Positions 44,989 to 54,004 of a stretch of 64,000 bases of DNA are shown in pieces (the first letter of the stretch is position 1; each line of letters starts with the position of its first letter). The stretch spans positions 124,001 to 188,000 of the forward strand of contig CAMFLR010000006.1 of assembly GCA_945957605.1 (NCBI GenBank). Direction: 5' to 3'. This DNA comes from an uncultured Isosphaeraceae bacterium (GTDB lineage Bacteria; Planctomycetota; Planctomycetia; Isosphaerales; Isosphaeraceae). The notes under the pieces are model-generated. The model had not been told where the DNA came from. It did no database searches and saw nothing but the letters and a program-made list of their open reading frames with translations. The translations under genes and the position numbers were made by a program.

Positions 44989-46815
44989 TCACGCGCGACG
45001 CGCCAGGTAAAGAAGCACGCCGAAGCCGACAATCAAGACAACCGAAATGATCGTGGGAACCAGATGAAGCTTGGTGCGAAGACTCGGGTCAGCCGTGAAG
45101 AGCACCGCGGTGTGAACCTTGGGCGCGACACCCAAACTCTCTTCCTTTCCCTTGAGCCATTCGACGGCGTTCATCAAGAGATCCATGTTCGCCGGGTCGT
45201 TTCGCAGGGTCGTATTGAGCGCCATGTAGGGACTCGAAAACACGACGAGGCGCGGTTTTGGCTTCGCGCCGTTGATCGCTTCCACGCGTTCCATCGCCGC
45301 CATGCCGACAACGAGCGGTCCCTTGGCATCAACCCCGGCGTCGAACTGGTACGACCCTTCCTTCGTTTCCGACCACGATCTCGGGCTCGTTCGAAGAAAT
45401 GGAGCCGCGATGATTGCCGGGTTCACCTGCGGTTTGGATTCCCCCTGCCGTAAGGGTGCCGAGCCGATCACGCTCAGGGGTGAAGCGACCGGGAACAGGA
45501 AGCTCTGCTTGCCGAGCGCGGCGATGATCGGATGTTCGGGAATGGTGATGGGCGGGGTGACGATCTGGTCCATTTGCCGCGCGGCATTCCATTCGGGGTC
45601 AAGGATCCGACCGGCGTCGAAAGTGATGTTGTGCATCGCTAGCAGACCTTGCAATCCGCCGAGGTTCTGTGCGTTGGTCACAACAATCATCGGCTTGCCC
45701 GAAGCGAGATACTTTTTCAGGTGCTCGAGCTCAGACTCGGAAAACGCAGCTTTGGGCCAAACGATCACGACGAGCGAAACCTCGGCCGGCACGCCCTCTT
45801 TCACCAGATTCAGGTCAGTTGCGACAGCACCGAGCGAAGCCAACCGCGACTTCCAGAGGCCAAGCCCCATTTCTCGCGGATCGACCTGATCGAGCGATGG
45901 CTCGCCGTGGCCCGATGTGAAGCCGACAATCGTACGCTTCCCTTCGATGAAGCGGGCGACCGTTGAGGTGATCGCATCTTCGCCGCGGAACGCAGTGGCG
46001 AGGCGTCCTTCGGCTGTCGGTGCGCCGGGAGTAGCGAGTTGAAGGAGATCGACGACGGGTATCACCGAACGGCCGGCGGATGCGCCCTCGCCATACTCGA
46101 GGACGACCGCATCGCCTCGGCTCATCATCAGATCGGGGTTGCGCTTCATGATGTCGTCGAGATCGGCGGCCTGGTTCGGGTTGAACGCAGCGAGCTCTTT
46201 GATCTCGATCTTCGACGGATTCTCGCGTTTATAAAGGTCGGCAAGCTGGCGAACGCGATCGCGTGAACGTCTGGCAGATTCGTCACGACCGAGTACGAGC
46301 GTCATGTGCAACGTACGCTCGAGTTTTTGCATGCGCCCCGAGCTGAGCGTCGACAGCGTGAACGCTTCATCGTGCGTGAAGTCGATCGGGTTGCCGCCAT
46401 ATTTGAATGCGAAGATATTCACGATCAGCAGGAGACCGGCGAGCAGCGTGAACCTGAGCGAAGTCTGCGCGAACTCAACCGTTCGTCTCAGGCTCGGACT
46501 GACGTGCCGGTACGAACTGTATTTCGAGATCGTGCGGAAGATGAGCGCGTAACCGACGCCGAACGGCAGCAGCGACCAGGGGATGCCGTATGCGACCGCA
46601 ACGTAGGCGCCGGCCAGCACCAGAATCAGGCCGAGAACCGCGAATGCGGCGGCCCGGTCGCGAAAGCCGGTCGACGGTGCTTCGGAAGGCTCGGCCGGCG
46701 CGGACTGACCGATCGGCGCTCCGCGAACCAGCCAGTAGAACGCAAGGAAGAGCGAGACCGCCAGGCCGAGAATCATCATCTCGGTTCGACCGACAAGCTC
46801 AAGAATCGAGGTCAT
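44989..46815 (-). CDS. GldG-like component of an ABC system
   Basis: 608 residues. The N-terminus has several membrane helices (MMILGLAVSLFLAFYWLVRG, AAFAVLGLILVLAGAYVAVA, LLAGLLLIVNIFAFKYGGNP). The central domain matches the GldG/ABC-type uncharacterised transport family: DFTHDEAFTLSTLSSGRMQK, LADLYKRENPSKIEIKELAA and IVGFTSGHGEPSLDQVD. A C-terminal helix (VPTIISVVLIVGFGVLLYLA) ends the protein. It sits between the permease and the DUF4340 protein in a compact operon. In Bacteroidetes GldAFG supports gliding; elsewhere its cargo is unknown. Confidence 0.85.
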   Translation of the reverse strand: MTSILELVGRTEMMILGLAVSLFLAFYWLVRGAPIGQSAPAEPSEAPSTGFRDRAAAFAVLGLILVLAGAYVAVAYGIPWSLLPFGVGYALIFRTISKYSSYRHVSPSLRRTVEFAQTSLRFTLLAGLLLIVNIFAFKYGGNPIDFTHDEAFTLSTLSSGRMQKLERTLHMTLVLGRDESARRSRDRVRQLADLYKRENPSKIEIKELAAFNPNQAADLDDIMKRNPDLMMSRGDAVVLEYGEGASAGRSVIPVVDLLQLATPGAPTAEGRLATAFRGEDAITSTVARFIEGKRTIVGFTSGHGEPSLDQVDPREMGLGLWKSRLASLGAVATDLNLVKEGVPAEVSLVVIVWPKAAFSESELEHLKKYLASGKPMIVVTNAQNLGGLQGLLAMHNITFDAGRILDPEWNAARQMDQIVTPPITIPEHPIIAALGKQSFLFPVASPLSVIGSAPLRQGESKPQVNPAIIAAPFLRTSPRSWSETKEGSYQFDAGVDAKGPLVVGMAAMERVEAINGAKPKPRLVVFSSPYMALNTTLRNDPANMDLLMNAVEWLKGKEESLGVAPKVHTAVLFTADPSLRTKLHLVPTIISVVLIVGFGVLLYLARRA

Positions 46816-46845
46816 CGACGGCAGCCCTTTCGCACCACGGACAAA

Positions 46846-47613
46846 TCACGCACGACGCCACTCTACGACCTTGATGGTCAAGAACAACATGAGCGCACAT
46901 ATCGAGAAATGAACACTGAGAATCCGCAAGTCGAGCTGACCGATCGCGAATGCGTGAACCTGGTTGAGCACCGAAAGAAACTGCATCAGCTCCGCCCAGC
47001 GCTCTTGTTTCGCCAAGGCATAGCCGTAAGCGGCTTCCGTCAGAAAGATGAACAGAAAAAATGTGAGAAACGTCCAGATCGCCGCGACGATCTGGTTCCG
47101 CGTGAGCGAGCTAAAAAACAGGCCGATCGCAACGAACATCAAACCTAGCGATAGCATGCCGATTGATAGCGAGATGAACGGACCGATGTCGAAATGGAAC
47201 TTGCCCTGAACATAAAGGAATGGCAAGTAAATGATGAACGGCATGAGCATGACGATATACATCACCACACCTGCAAGCCATTTCGAGATCACCACCTCGC
47301 CCTCGGTGATCGGCACAGTGAGGAGGGTTTCAATCGTCCCCGAGCGATTTTCCTCGGAAATCAGCCGCATCGTGAGCGCCGGCAGGGCGATCATGAGGGC
47401 GATCCAGAACGGAACGCTACCCGAGAGATAGAAGTTGAGCGGATCGCGCAGGCCCGAAACGGTGGCGCGATTGCGATCGAGCCGTTCGAGCAGGTCCCAG
47501 AAGTTGAACCAGGCAATCCCCTGGAACGCGAGCAGCACAAGGAACGCCATTGGCCCTAAAAAGTAGGAAGCCAGCTCGCGGCGAAAGAGAGGAAAAAGGT
47601 GTCGCACGCTCAT
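46846..47613 (-). CDS. ABC transporter permease, GldF/NosY-like
   Basis: 255 residues with six membrane helices. The segment FRRELASYFLGPMAFLVLLA opens it, and MRLISEENRSGTIETLLTVP followed by ITEGEVVISKWLAGVVMYIV is diagnostic for ABC-2 permeases of the GldF group. Its start is two bases from the end of the ATPase gene, so translation is probably coupled. Confidence 0.9.
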   Translation of the reverse strand: MSVRHLFPLFRRELASYFLGPMAFLVLLAFQGIAWFNFWDLLERLDRNRATVSGLRDPLNFYLSGSVPFWIALMIALPALTMRLISEENRSGTIETLLTVPITEGEVVISKWLAGVVMYIVMLMPFIIYLPFLYVQGKFHFDIGPFISLSIGMLSLGLMFVAIGLFFSSLTRNQIVAAIWTFLTFFLFIFLTEAAYGYALAKQERWAELMQFLSVLNQVHAFAIGQLDLRILSVHFSICALMLFLTIKVVEWRRA

Positions 47614-47615
47614 GA

Positions 47616-48572
47616 TCAGGCGGCCCCGCTTTCCGGTTGATCGACTCGAACCGACGCGTCGGCCACGGCACGCACGAACCGCTCTTCGAGCGACGAACGC
47701 CGCAAATCAAGCTGCCGGAGCGCCCAGCCGTTATGCACGAGCCGGTGAGCAAGCTCCTCACGCAGGTCGACGCCGTCTTCGGTTTGAATCTCGAACGTCG
47801 CCACGCCGCCGGAATCATTGAGCGTCGTCACGCGACGAACTTTTGGCGCGGATTCAAGCGCCTTTTTCATCGCGTTTTCGGGTCCACGCGCCTGCAAGAC
47901 GATCGCATTTTCGGTCTGGATTCGCTCGATGCGATCGTCGATCGCAATGCGTCCGGCAGCGATCAAAATCACGCGGCCGCACACCGCTTCGACTTCAGTC
48001 ATGATGTGGGTCGAAAGCAAGATCGTATGCTTGCCGCCCAGCTCGCGAATCAAGGCTCGAACTTCGCGTACCTGAATCGGGTCGAGACCAGCGGTCGGCT
48101 CGTCGAGAATGAGCAAGTCGGGGTCGTGAATCAACGATTCCGCCAGGCCGACACGCTGACGATACCCTTTGGAAAGCTGTCCCAAAATGCGGCGATCGAA
48201 GTCGGCGAGACCGCAGCGTTCCAGCACGTAGTCGATGGCCGAGCGTCGCTTGGAGCGAGGTACATCTTTAAGTTGAGCGCGATAGCTCAGGTATTCGCGC
48301 ACCCGCATTTCGGGATAGAGCGGCACGTTTTCAGGCAAATAGCCAACTTTTTTGCGGACCTCGAGCGCTTCATCGAGTACGTCATGCCCGGAAATCGACG
48401 CTCGCCCGCTGGTTGGAGTGAGATACGTCGTGAGCATGCGCATCGTCGTCGTCTTCCCCGCGCCGTTGGGGCCGAGGAAGCCAACGATTTCACCGCGATC
48501 GACGTGGAACGTCAGCTTTTTGACGGCTTGAATCGTTCCGTATTGCTTGGACAAATCGGCAACTTCGATCAT
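47616..48572 (-). CDS. ABC transporter ATP-binding protein, GldA-like
   Basis: 318 residues from the ATG at 48572. Walker A GPNGAGKTTT, ABC signature LSKGYRQRVGLA, Walker B LLILDEPTAGLD and the switch His in LLSTHIMTEVEAV are all intact. The ~90-residue C-terminal part (beyond DDRIERI) is typical of the GldA/CcmA-type export ATPases. It energises the permease, and presumably the GldG and DUF4340 partners, encoded downstream. Confidence 0.93.
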   Translation of the reverse strand: MIEVADLSKQYGTIQAVKKLTFHVDRGEIVGFLGPNGAGKTTTMRMLTTYLTPTSGRASISGHDVLDEALEVRKKVGYLPENVPLYPEMRVREYLSYRAQLKDVPRSKRRSAIDYVLERCGLADFDRRILGQLSKGYRQRVGLAESLIHDPDLLILDEPTAGLDPIQVREVRALIRELGGKHTILLSTHIMTEVEAVCGRVILIAAGRIAIDDRIERIQTENAIVLQARGPENAMKKALESAPKVRRVTTLNDSGGVATFEIQTEDGVDLREELAHRLVHNGWALRQLDLRRSSLEERFVRAVADASVRVDQPESGAA

Positions 48573-48681
48573 AACCACACGTCTCGTTCGACGATGTCCC
48601 ACACACCCGCGCTCTGTTACGCAGTTCAACGACCAGGAGAGACACCCGGTCTTCAGATTTTTATCGAATCGTCTGCCGGAC

Positions 48682-49728
48682 TCAATGAATCGCCGGCTTC
48701 GACCGTGTCGTCAGCCAAACGATCACCGGGACCGCGCCTTCGTTCGTCCGCGTAGAAACCGGCGGACCAACAAAACCGCTCGGCGCCTGCACAACAGCGT
48801 TCCCGCGAACGCGAGCGGGCGGGTCTGGAGGGAAAACTTCAGGCTGATGCGGCTGACGACGAATCGCCAACTTCTCTTGTTCCGGCCCCTGCCCCAACCC
48901 CGCAGCGCGACGGCCAACACCCATCTGAACTCCACTCATGTCGGCAAGTTGCAGGCCAACATGCGGGTCGACCACGGTTTGATCGATGACCGTCTTGAAT
49001 TCATCTTCAAGCTTGTCGAGCAACTGGCGGCGTTCGGGCCAATCCATCACCGTCGCGAACACTTCAGCTTCGCCAGGATAGGTCGGGTCGAGCACGATCC
49101 CCTGCGCCAGTTTCACATTCGTGAATTCGGGATTCTTGCGTGGCAAGAGCATGAGTGCATCATTGACACTTGCCCGCGCGGCTGGATCAATCGCATCGAC
49201 CACAATAACGATCCGGCGCACACCGGGGCGGTCGAGCATCTGCAGCATTTGATCACGCGCGTGCAGGTTTGCATCCGGCATCGGCTCGGTGTACTTCACC
49301 TCAGCGATGACCGGCGGACCAACCGGCTCAACGGGTGCCACAGTCTCATCTTTCGCTGTCTCGACATGAGGCGTGGGGACGTTCGTCACCACAACATCTT
49401 GCCCGTTCTTGGGCGGATGGCCGAGCTCGAGCGGCTGGACCCAAATGGCGAGCGCAAATAGGAGGCTGGCGGCCGTGGCGATCCAGTAGTAGGGGCGGCG
49501 ATTGGCGGCAGTCCGGTCGCGCTCGATCCGGTTCAGGACAGCGCCGGCCAGGTCGACCCCGATCGCAGGGCGGCTCAGCGAACTCACTGCACGCTTGGTT
49601 TCGCCGAGCAGTCGCAGGCGTTCGGCGAGCGCCGGGTCGGCCGCAATTGCGGCCTCGACGGCTTCGCGCACGGCTCCGCTGAGCTCGTCGTCGAGATGCG
49701 CAGAGAGTAGTGTGTCGTCGAATATCAT
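48682..49728 (-). CDS. Probable anti-sigma factor, membrane-spanning
   Basis: 348 residues. The N-terminus (MIFDDTLLSAHLDDELSG then AAIAADPALAERLRLLGETK) is the usual short helical domain that grips an ECF sigma factor, but without the zinc-binding His/Cys motif. One membrane helix follows (YYWIATAASLLFALAIWVQ). The outer domain of ~230 residues has no family I know. It begins 28 bases after the sigma factor gene, and the pair is almost surely co-regulated. The outer domain probably senses an envelope signal; that is inference. Confidence 0.75.
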   Translation of the reverse strand: MIFDDTLLSAHLDDELSGAVREAVEAAIAADPALAERLRLLGETKRAVSSLSRPAIGVDLAGAVLNRIERDRTAANRRPYYWIATAASLLFALAIWVQPLELGHPPKNGQDVVVTNVPTPHVETAKDETVAPVEPVGPPVIAEVKYTEPMPDANLHARDQMLQMLDRPGVRRIVIVVDAIDPAARASVNDALMLLPRKNPEFTNVKLAQGIVLDPTYPGEAEVFATVMDWPERRQLLDKLEDEFKTVIDQTVVDPHVGLQLADMSGVQMGVGRRAAGLGQGPEQEKLAIRRQPHQPEVFPPDPPARVRGNAVVQAPSGFVGPPVSTRTNEGAVPVIVWLTTRSKPAIH

Positions 49729-49756
49729 GGGGTTCTTGGGGTTAAGGCCAAAAAAT

Positions 49757-50416
49757 TCATCGGCCTCGTGCCTCTGCGTGAACGATCAGTGGTGGATTCG
49801 TTGTGGGCTCGGCCACATTGGACGGTGTGCTTGGGGGCGATGCGGGCGGCTCCGCTTCGTCGTAATCGCTGAGCAGGCCTTTCAACTCGCAACGCGCTCG
49901 ATGGAGCCGGCTGCGCACCGTGCCAACCGGCACATTGAGTGCGGCGGCAATCTCCTCGTAACGCATGCCGTCGAATTCCTTCATGACGACCACCACGCGG
50001 TGATCCGGCGCGAGTTTACCGAGGGCGCGCTGAACGGCCGCCTCGCGTTCCTGGCGATCAACCTGTGCTGTGGGATTGCCAAGGTCCGAGGAATCGGCGG
50101 GGTCGCTGGCTTCAGGGAGCGGCTCATTCCGAAATAGCTTCGGCAATCGCTTTCTGCGCTCGCTGAGGGCCAGGTTGACCATAACGCGGTACACCCAAGT
50201 GTAAAACGAACTCTCGCCATGGAACCGGTTGAGCTTCCGGAACGACTGGAGGAAGGCGTCCTGGAGCAGGTCCAGAGCATCTTCCACGCTACCGGTCAAC
50301 CGAAGCGCCGTCGGGTAGAGCCGATCCTGGTAACGCTGGACCAGCGACCCGAAGGCGTCAGTTCGACCCGCGCGACACTCCGCGATCAGTGTGAGATCGT
50401 CGGTTGGCCCGGTCAT
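49757..50416 (-). CDS. ECF-type RNA polymerase sigma factor
   Basis: 219 residues from the ATG at 50416 (a TTG three bases earlier is less likely). Region 2 is DAFGSLVQRYQDRLYPTALR and EDALDLLQDAFLQSFRKLNR with SSFYTWVYRVMVNLALSERR. Region 4 is LAPDHRVVVVMKEFDGMRYE and IAAALNVPVGTVRSRLHRAR. The C-terminal ~30 residues are a Pro/Ser/Thr-rich tail. It precedes the anti-sigma factor on the same strand. Regulon unknown; the ABC system downstream is an obvious candidate. Confidence 0.93.
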   Translation of the reverse strand: MTGPTDDLTLIAECRAGRTDAFGSLVQRYQDRLYPTALRLTGSVEDALDLLQDAFLQSFRKLNRFHGESSFYTWVYRVMVNLALSERRKRLPKLFRNEPLPEASDPADSSDLGNPTAQVDRQEREAAVQRALGKLAPDHRVVVVMKEFDGMRYEEIAAALNVPVGTVRSRLHRARCELKGLLSDYDEAEPPASPPSTPSNVAEPTTNPPLIVHAEARGR

Positions 50417-50597
50417 CAAATACCTTGGACGTTCGTCAGTTGGGGAGAGTTCCCAAGTTCACCTTAAATCATATCCATCATACGGTTCCAAGGCGACTCT
50501 CCCCGCGCGAACTTGCCGCTGGAACCGCCCTGCGCCTAAGATGACAGGTCGACGGCAGTCCTGTTTTTTCCCTAAATCGCGAGCGGCCTGGCCTATC

Positions 50598-51731
50598 ATG
50601 GATCTTCGGGTGGATTTTCACGGCGGCTCTGTTTCGTTCGAGGCCGACCCCGCAATCGTCGTTGCCGCCTGGACCGGACCGCTGACACAGGTGTCCGATC
50701 TTTCCCATCGGATCGCCGAGGCTCTCGAATCTCCCCTCCATTTTCCGCCGCTTCGCCAGGTTGTCGTGCCAGGTGATCGTGTCGTCATCGCCTTCGATGG
50801 TTCGCTGTCGCAGCACCCCGAAGTCCTCGCGGAAGTCTGCAAGGTCTTGCGATCGGTGGAGGTCGATTCGATCACGGTTGTCATTGATGGACGAGAGTTC
50901 TCCGCGACAGAAGTTGCATTTCCCGATGGTGTTACGCTCGTCCACCACGATCCGTCCGACCGCGAAAGCCTGGCCTACCTGGCAACGACCGAGGCTGGCC
51001 TGCGGATCTACCTTAACCGCTTGCTGCCCGACGCCGATTGCGTCATTCCTATCGGCGGCGTGCGTTTCGGCGATGACGGATCGGTGCGCGGCCCCTGGTC
51101 GGTGATCACACCAGGCTTGAGCGATGCAACCGAGCCGCGCACACCGCTTTTTGCAGCCAAGCCGGCTCGTAAGATCACGAAAGAGAAGCCGACCGAAGCC
51201 CCTTCGAGCACGGAAGTCGCCTGGCTTCTCGGCTCTCAATTTGAGATCGCGATCGTTCCGGCCACCGAAGGGATCGCCGAAGTGATCGCTGGCGAAGCCG
51301 AGCCTATCGCAGTCGAAGCGGAAGCTCGACTTCGTGCGACCTGGTTGCTCGAACCCGAAAGCCGGGCCGATCTTGTGATCACCGGCGTGGGCGCGACCGA
51401 CCGGCCTGCTTCACCCAACGATTTTGTTCGAGCCTTGCGCCAGTCGCTTGCGGCGGTTCAACGTGGCGGGAAAATCGCCCTGCTCTGCGATCTCGACCTT
51501 CCCGCGCTTCGCGACGCCCTCGGCCCCAATCACATCGTTGCAGACGATTTCGCTCATGCCCTCGCCTGGGCCGACATTTATTTGCATTCGCGTGCCTCGG
51601 CGGACGACGTTGAGGAGTTGGGAATGCTGGCAATCGACCGTCTGACTCAGGTCGGCAAGCTCGCGGCGGCGACGCATTCGCTTATTACCATCAACCAGGG
51701 CGATCGCACCTTCGTGCACGCCCGATCCTGA
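50598..51731 (+). CDS. LarA-like (DUF2088) protein with altered active-site segment
   Basis: 377 residues from the ATG at 50598. The N-terminal part contains VVVPGDRVVIAFDGSLSQHP and DSITVVIDGREFSA, as in the N-domain of lactate racemase LarA. The segment DADCVIPIGGVRFGDDGSVR followed by GPWSVITPGLSDAT corresponds to the LarA region that carries the nickel-pincer lysine (GGxK-type) and its histidines, but the lysine and nearby histidines are not seen here. The C-terminus (HSLITINQGDRTFVHAR) is also unlike known catalysts. Probably a non-racemase member; no larB, larC or larE gene is near. It is divergent from the sigma factor gene. Confidence 0.6.
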   Translation: MDLRVDFHGGSVSFEADPAIVVAAWTGPLTQVSDLSHRIAEALESPLHFPPLRQVVVPGDRVVIAFDGSLSQHPEVLAEVCKVLRSVEVDSITVVIDGREFSATEVAFPDGVTLVHHDPSDRESLAYLATTEAGLRIYLNRLLPDADCVIPIGGVRFGDDGSVRGPWSVITPGLSDATEPRTPLFAAKPARKITKEKPTEAPSSTEVAWLLGSQFEIAIVPATEGIAEVIAGEAEPIAVEAEARLRATWLLEPESRADLVITGVGATDRPASPNDFVRALRQSLAAVQRGGKIALLCDLDLPALRDALGPNHIVADDFAHALAWADIYLHSRASADDVEELGMLAIDRLTQVGKLAAATHSLITINQGDRTFVHARS

Positions 51732-51774
51732 TAGGAGTTACGCGGTTGGGATAACGCCGTGGGAAGGATTGGAC

Positions 51775-51889
51775 GGGTGGCCTGGACAACTCGTTGTCCA
51801 GGAGGCGCAGCCACAGGAGGCTCAACTGAACACTTCGCGATGCCCTCTTGTCGCTTCGCGACCGGGACAACGAGTTGTCCCGGCCACCC
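51775..51889. repeat. REPIN-like pair of inverted hairpin repeats
   Basis: Two 28-base units in inverted orientation, at 51775-51802 and 51862-51889, 59 bases apart. Each contains a perfect 9-bp stem with a four-base loop around GGACAA-loop-TTGTCC, flanked by GGGTGGCC or GGCCACCC. The two units agree at 26 of 28 positions, and the two differences pair with each other in the stem (T-A in one, G-C in the other). It lies between two plus-strand genes. Confidence 0.8.
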
Positions 51890-51937
51890 CCCTTGCTTCC
51901 AGCATGAGTTGCGCAATCCTGGCCTGAATCTCAAATC

Positions 51938-52897
51938 ATGAACGCTCTCACCGACTCAAATAAGATTACTCAGGCCGACCGAACCGATCGCGTGCGCATC
52001 GAAGTGACAGGCCCGGATCGCGCCAAGACGCTCCACAACCTGACGACCCAGGAAATCAAGCGCCTCGCTGGCGGCACGGGTTGCGAAGCGTTCGTGACGA
52101 CGCACCAGGGAAAAACCTTAGGGCTCGTGACGATCCACAACCTCGACGATCGCCTGTTCCTTCGTGCCGACGCTGCCTCGGCCGAGCCGATTTTGGCTCA
52201 CTTCCGCAAACAGGCGGTTTTTGATGACGTCGAGTTCGCCGACGTTTCCGATCGTACTTCAGAAACCCACATTTTCGGCCCAGGTGCAGAAGTAAAACTG
52301 GCGGCACTCGGCCTGAAACTGCCAACTGGCGATTTAGGAATTGTGTCCAGTGAGGCCGGTAAGTCTGTCGTCCGTGTAATTCGTGAAACTCCGACCACCG
52401 AACCTGGATTCACGCTGATCTACGATCGCAATGAAGCGGCCGATCTTTCGGATATTCCCACGCTCGATTCCTCAAGCTTTGACGCGTTGCGAATCGAAGC
52501 GGGTACACCGAAGGGCGGGCAGGAAGTCACTCCCGATCGTCTGCCTCAGGAACTGAATCGAGATGCGCGGGCGATCAGCTTTGTGAAGGGCTGCTATCTC
52601 GGCCAGGAAACCGTCGCGCGACTTGACGCTCTGGGCCACGTGAACAAGATCGTCATGGCGGGAGTGGTTGAAACCGCGGAAGTTCCGGCGCCTGGGACGA
52701 AACTGCTCAACGGCGACGCCGAGGTCGGTGTAGTTACCTCGAGCGCATACTCGAGCAGCCTCGAACGAGGAATCCTGCTCGGGATCGTCAAAGTCGCGTT
52801 CGCCAAGGCGGGTACGAAGCTCGGCTTCGCTGGGGCGAATGGACCGGTCGGCGTGACCGTTCAGACACCGCCGCTGCGCACGATCGCAAACGATTGA
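51938..52897 (+). CDS. ygfZ: YgfZ/CAF17-type folate-binding protein
   Basis: 319 residues of the GcvT-like fold. The diagnostic signature is FVKGCYLGQETVARLDALGH (K-G-C-Y-x-G-Q-E). The N-terminal RVRIEVTGPDRAKTLHNLTT matches the aminomethyltransferase-like start with the domain that binds tetrahydrofolate. In bacteria the family helps to build or repair iron-sulphur enzymes, including radical-SAM MiaB, whose gene is also in this window. Complex I, encoded here too, is another iron-sulphur client. Upstream lies the REPIN-like repeat. Confidence 0.88.
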   Translation: MNALTDSNKITQADRTDRVRIEVTGPDRAKTLHNLTTQEIKRLAGGTGCEAFVTTHQGKTLGLVTIHNLDDRLFLRADAASAEPILAHFRKQAVFDDVEFADVSDRTSETHIFGPGAEVKLAALGLKLPTGDLGIVSSEAGKSVVRVIRETPTTEPGFTLIYDRNEAADLSDIPTLDSSSFDALRIEAGTPKGGQEVTPDRLPQELNRDARAISFVKGCYLGQETVARLDALGHVNKIVMAGVVETAEVPAPGTKLLNGDAEVGVVTSSAYSSSLERGILLGIVKVAFAKAGTKLGFAGANGPVGVTVQTPPLRTIAND

Positions 52898-52957
52898 CTT
52901 CCGATCAAGAACCGGCGGGCCGCTGTCAAAAGACCGCGACCCGCCTCATCATCTCGC

Positions 52958-53224
52958 TCAATTTTCGTTGATCTCGCCGATCCCATCGTCGGGAATCGAG
53001 GCAATTTGCAGAATCGTATCGGGACCGGGCGCGAGCCCCAGTCCTTCGAGCACGAGCACGCCAAACGGCGAGTCGATTCTCTTCCGGCAATCGGGATCGC
53101 TATCGGTACGCGACAGGCGGCCGAGATAAGCGGTTCCGCCGTAATCGACGCGAATGAGCGGCGAGTTGGTGCCCTGGCTTTGGCGGATCTGCAGAAGCCG
53201 CTCGTGGCATTCGTCGACGGTCAT
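52958..53224 (-). CDS. Small conserved-looking protein of unknown function
   Basis: 88 residues; the ATG is preceded by GGAGGAAC at ideal spacing. A first helix (VDECHERLLQIRQSQG) is followed by strands (PLIRVDYGGTAYLGRLSR, DSPFGVLVLEGLGL) and an acidic end (IPDDGIGEINEN). The family is not one I recognise. There is no signal peptide or membrane helix. It is convergent with the ygfZ gene, 60 bases apart. Confidence 0.65.
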   Translation of the reverse strand: MTVDECHERLLQIRQSQGTNSPLIRVDYGGTAYLGRLSRTDSDPDCRKRIDSPFGVLVLEGLGLAPGPDTILQIASIPDDGIGEINEN

Positions 53225-53399
53225 GGTTGTTCCTCCATGCGGACTGAGCCGTTCAGGATCGACGAGGCGTCGTGGATGATCCTTTCCCCTCCTCGTCGAA
53301 GGCGAGCCGGATGATGTCCCGATCCGGCAGATTGGTCAAGGCGGACTACGCAAATGCGAACGGCAATCGCTGGACCAACATGAATATATTCTGCTCCAT

Positions 53400-53948
53400 T
53401 CAGCGCGTTGCAGTGATTGTCGGCGAAACGGCGGCTGGCACGCGACTCTGCCCCTCCACTTCGATGCGCCAACGTCTGAGTCTCGAGTAGCCCACCACGC
53501 TCCATTTCCCGTGCGAGTAGCTCGAAGCTTCGAGGTCACCGGACGTAACATCTTGATTCCGTCGTGGATGAGCCGTTTTCCCTTCTCCGGTGAACTCCAG
53601 CATTAATGCCAAATCGGTTCGAACGATATGCCTTCGAATGGGATCGTTTCCGCACCAATGATCAACTGAGATCAAACCGTAGACGCGTCCATCCGTTGCG
53701 ATCTCAACGCCACGTCTGGTGGCTGCTGCCAAACGCTCAGACACGTCGGGAAGCGAGCTCATTCCAGGTGGCATGAGAATGCGGCCGTCGGCAAGCCTTA
53801 AGCCGTCCGTCTTCCAACTGACAACTTTCACAGGCGAGTCTAGCCTATCGATAAGATCTCGCCGGCCGCCGGTCAGAAGGACCGTCGCAAACGCTGACGC
53901 TGCGACCAGTATCATGAGACGGCGCACAGTGAAGCACGGCACTCGCAT
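53400..53948 (-). CDS. Single-helix anchored protein of unknown function
   Basis: 182 residues. The ATG at 53948 was chosen because GGAGG lies eight bases upstream; a start at 53963 would overlap this site. An N-terminal membrane anchor with a common planctomycete opening (FTVRRLMILVAASAFATVLL) is followed by a soluble domain (GVEIATDGRVYGLISVDHWC, IRRHIVRTDLALMLEFTGEG). No family recognised. About 56 bases separate it from the upstream Gfo/Idh gene, so co-transcription is possible. Confidence 0.6.
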   Translation of the reverse strand: MRVPCFTVRRLMILVAASAFATVLLTGGRRDLIDRLDSPVKVVSWKTDGLRLADGRILMPPGMSSLPDVSERLAAATRRGVEIATDGRVYGLISVDHWCGNDPIRRHIVRTDLALMLEFTGEGKTAHPRRNQDVTSGDLEASSYSHGKWSVVGYSRLRRWRIEVEGQSRVPAAVSPTITATR

Positions 53949-54004
53949 GATCACAACCTCCAAAAGAAGTCGTGTCGATCTCCGCCGCTACCTTTTGACG
54001 GCTA

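Noticed and set aside
53221-53505. A 94-codon minus-strand frame
   Set aside because: Overlaps the better-supported gene at 53400-53948 in another frame and has no ribosome site.
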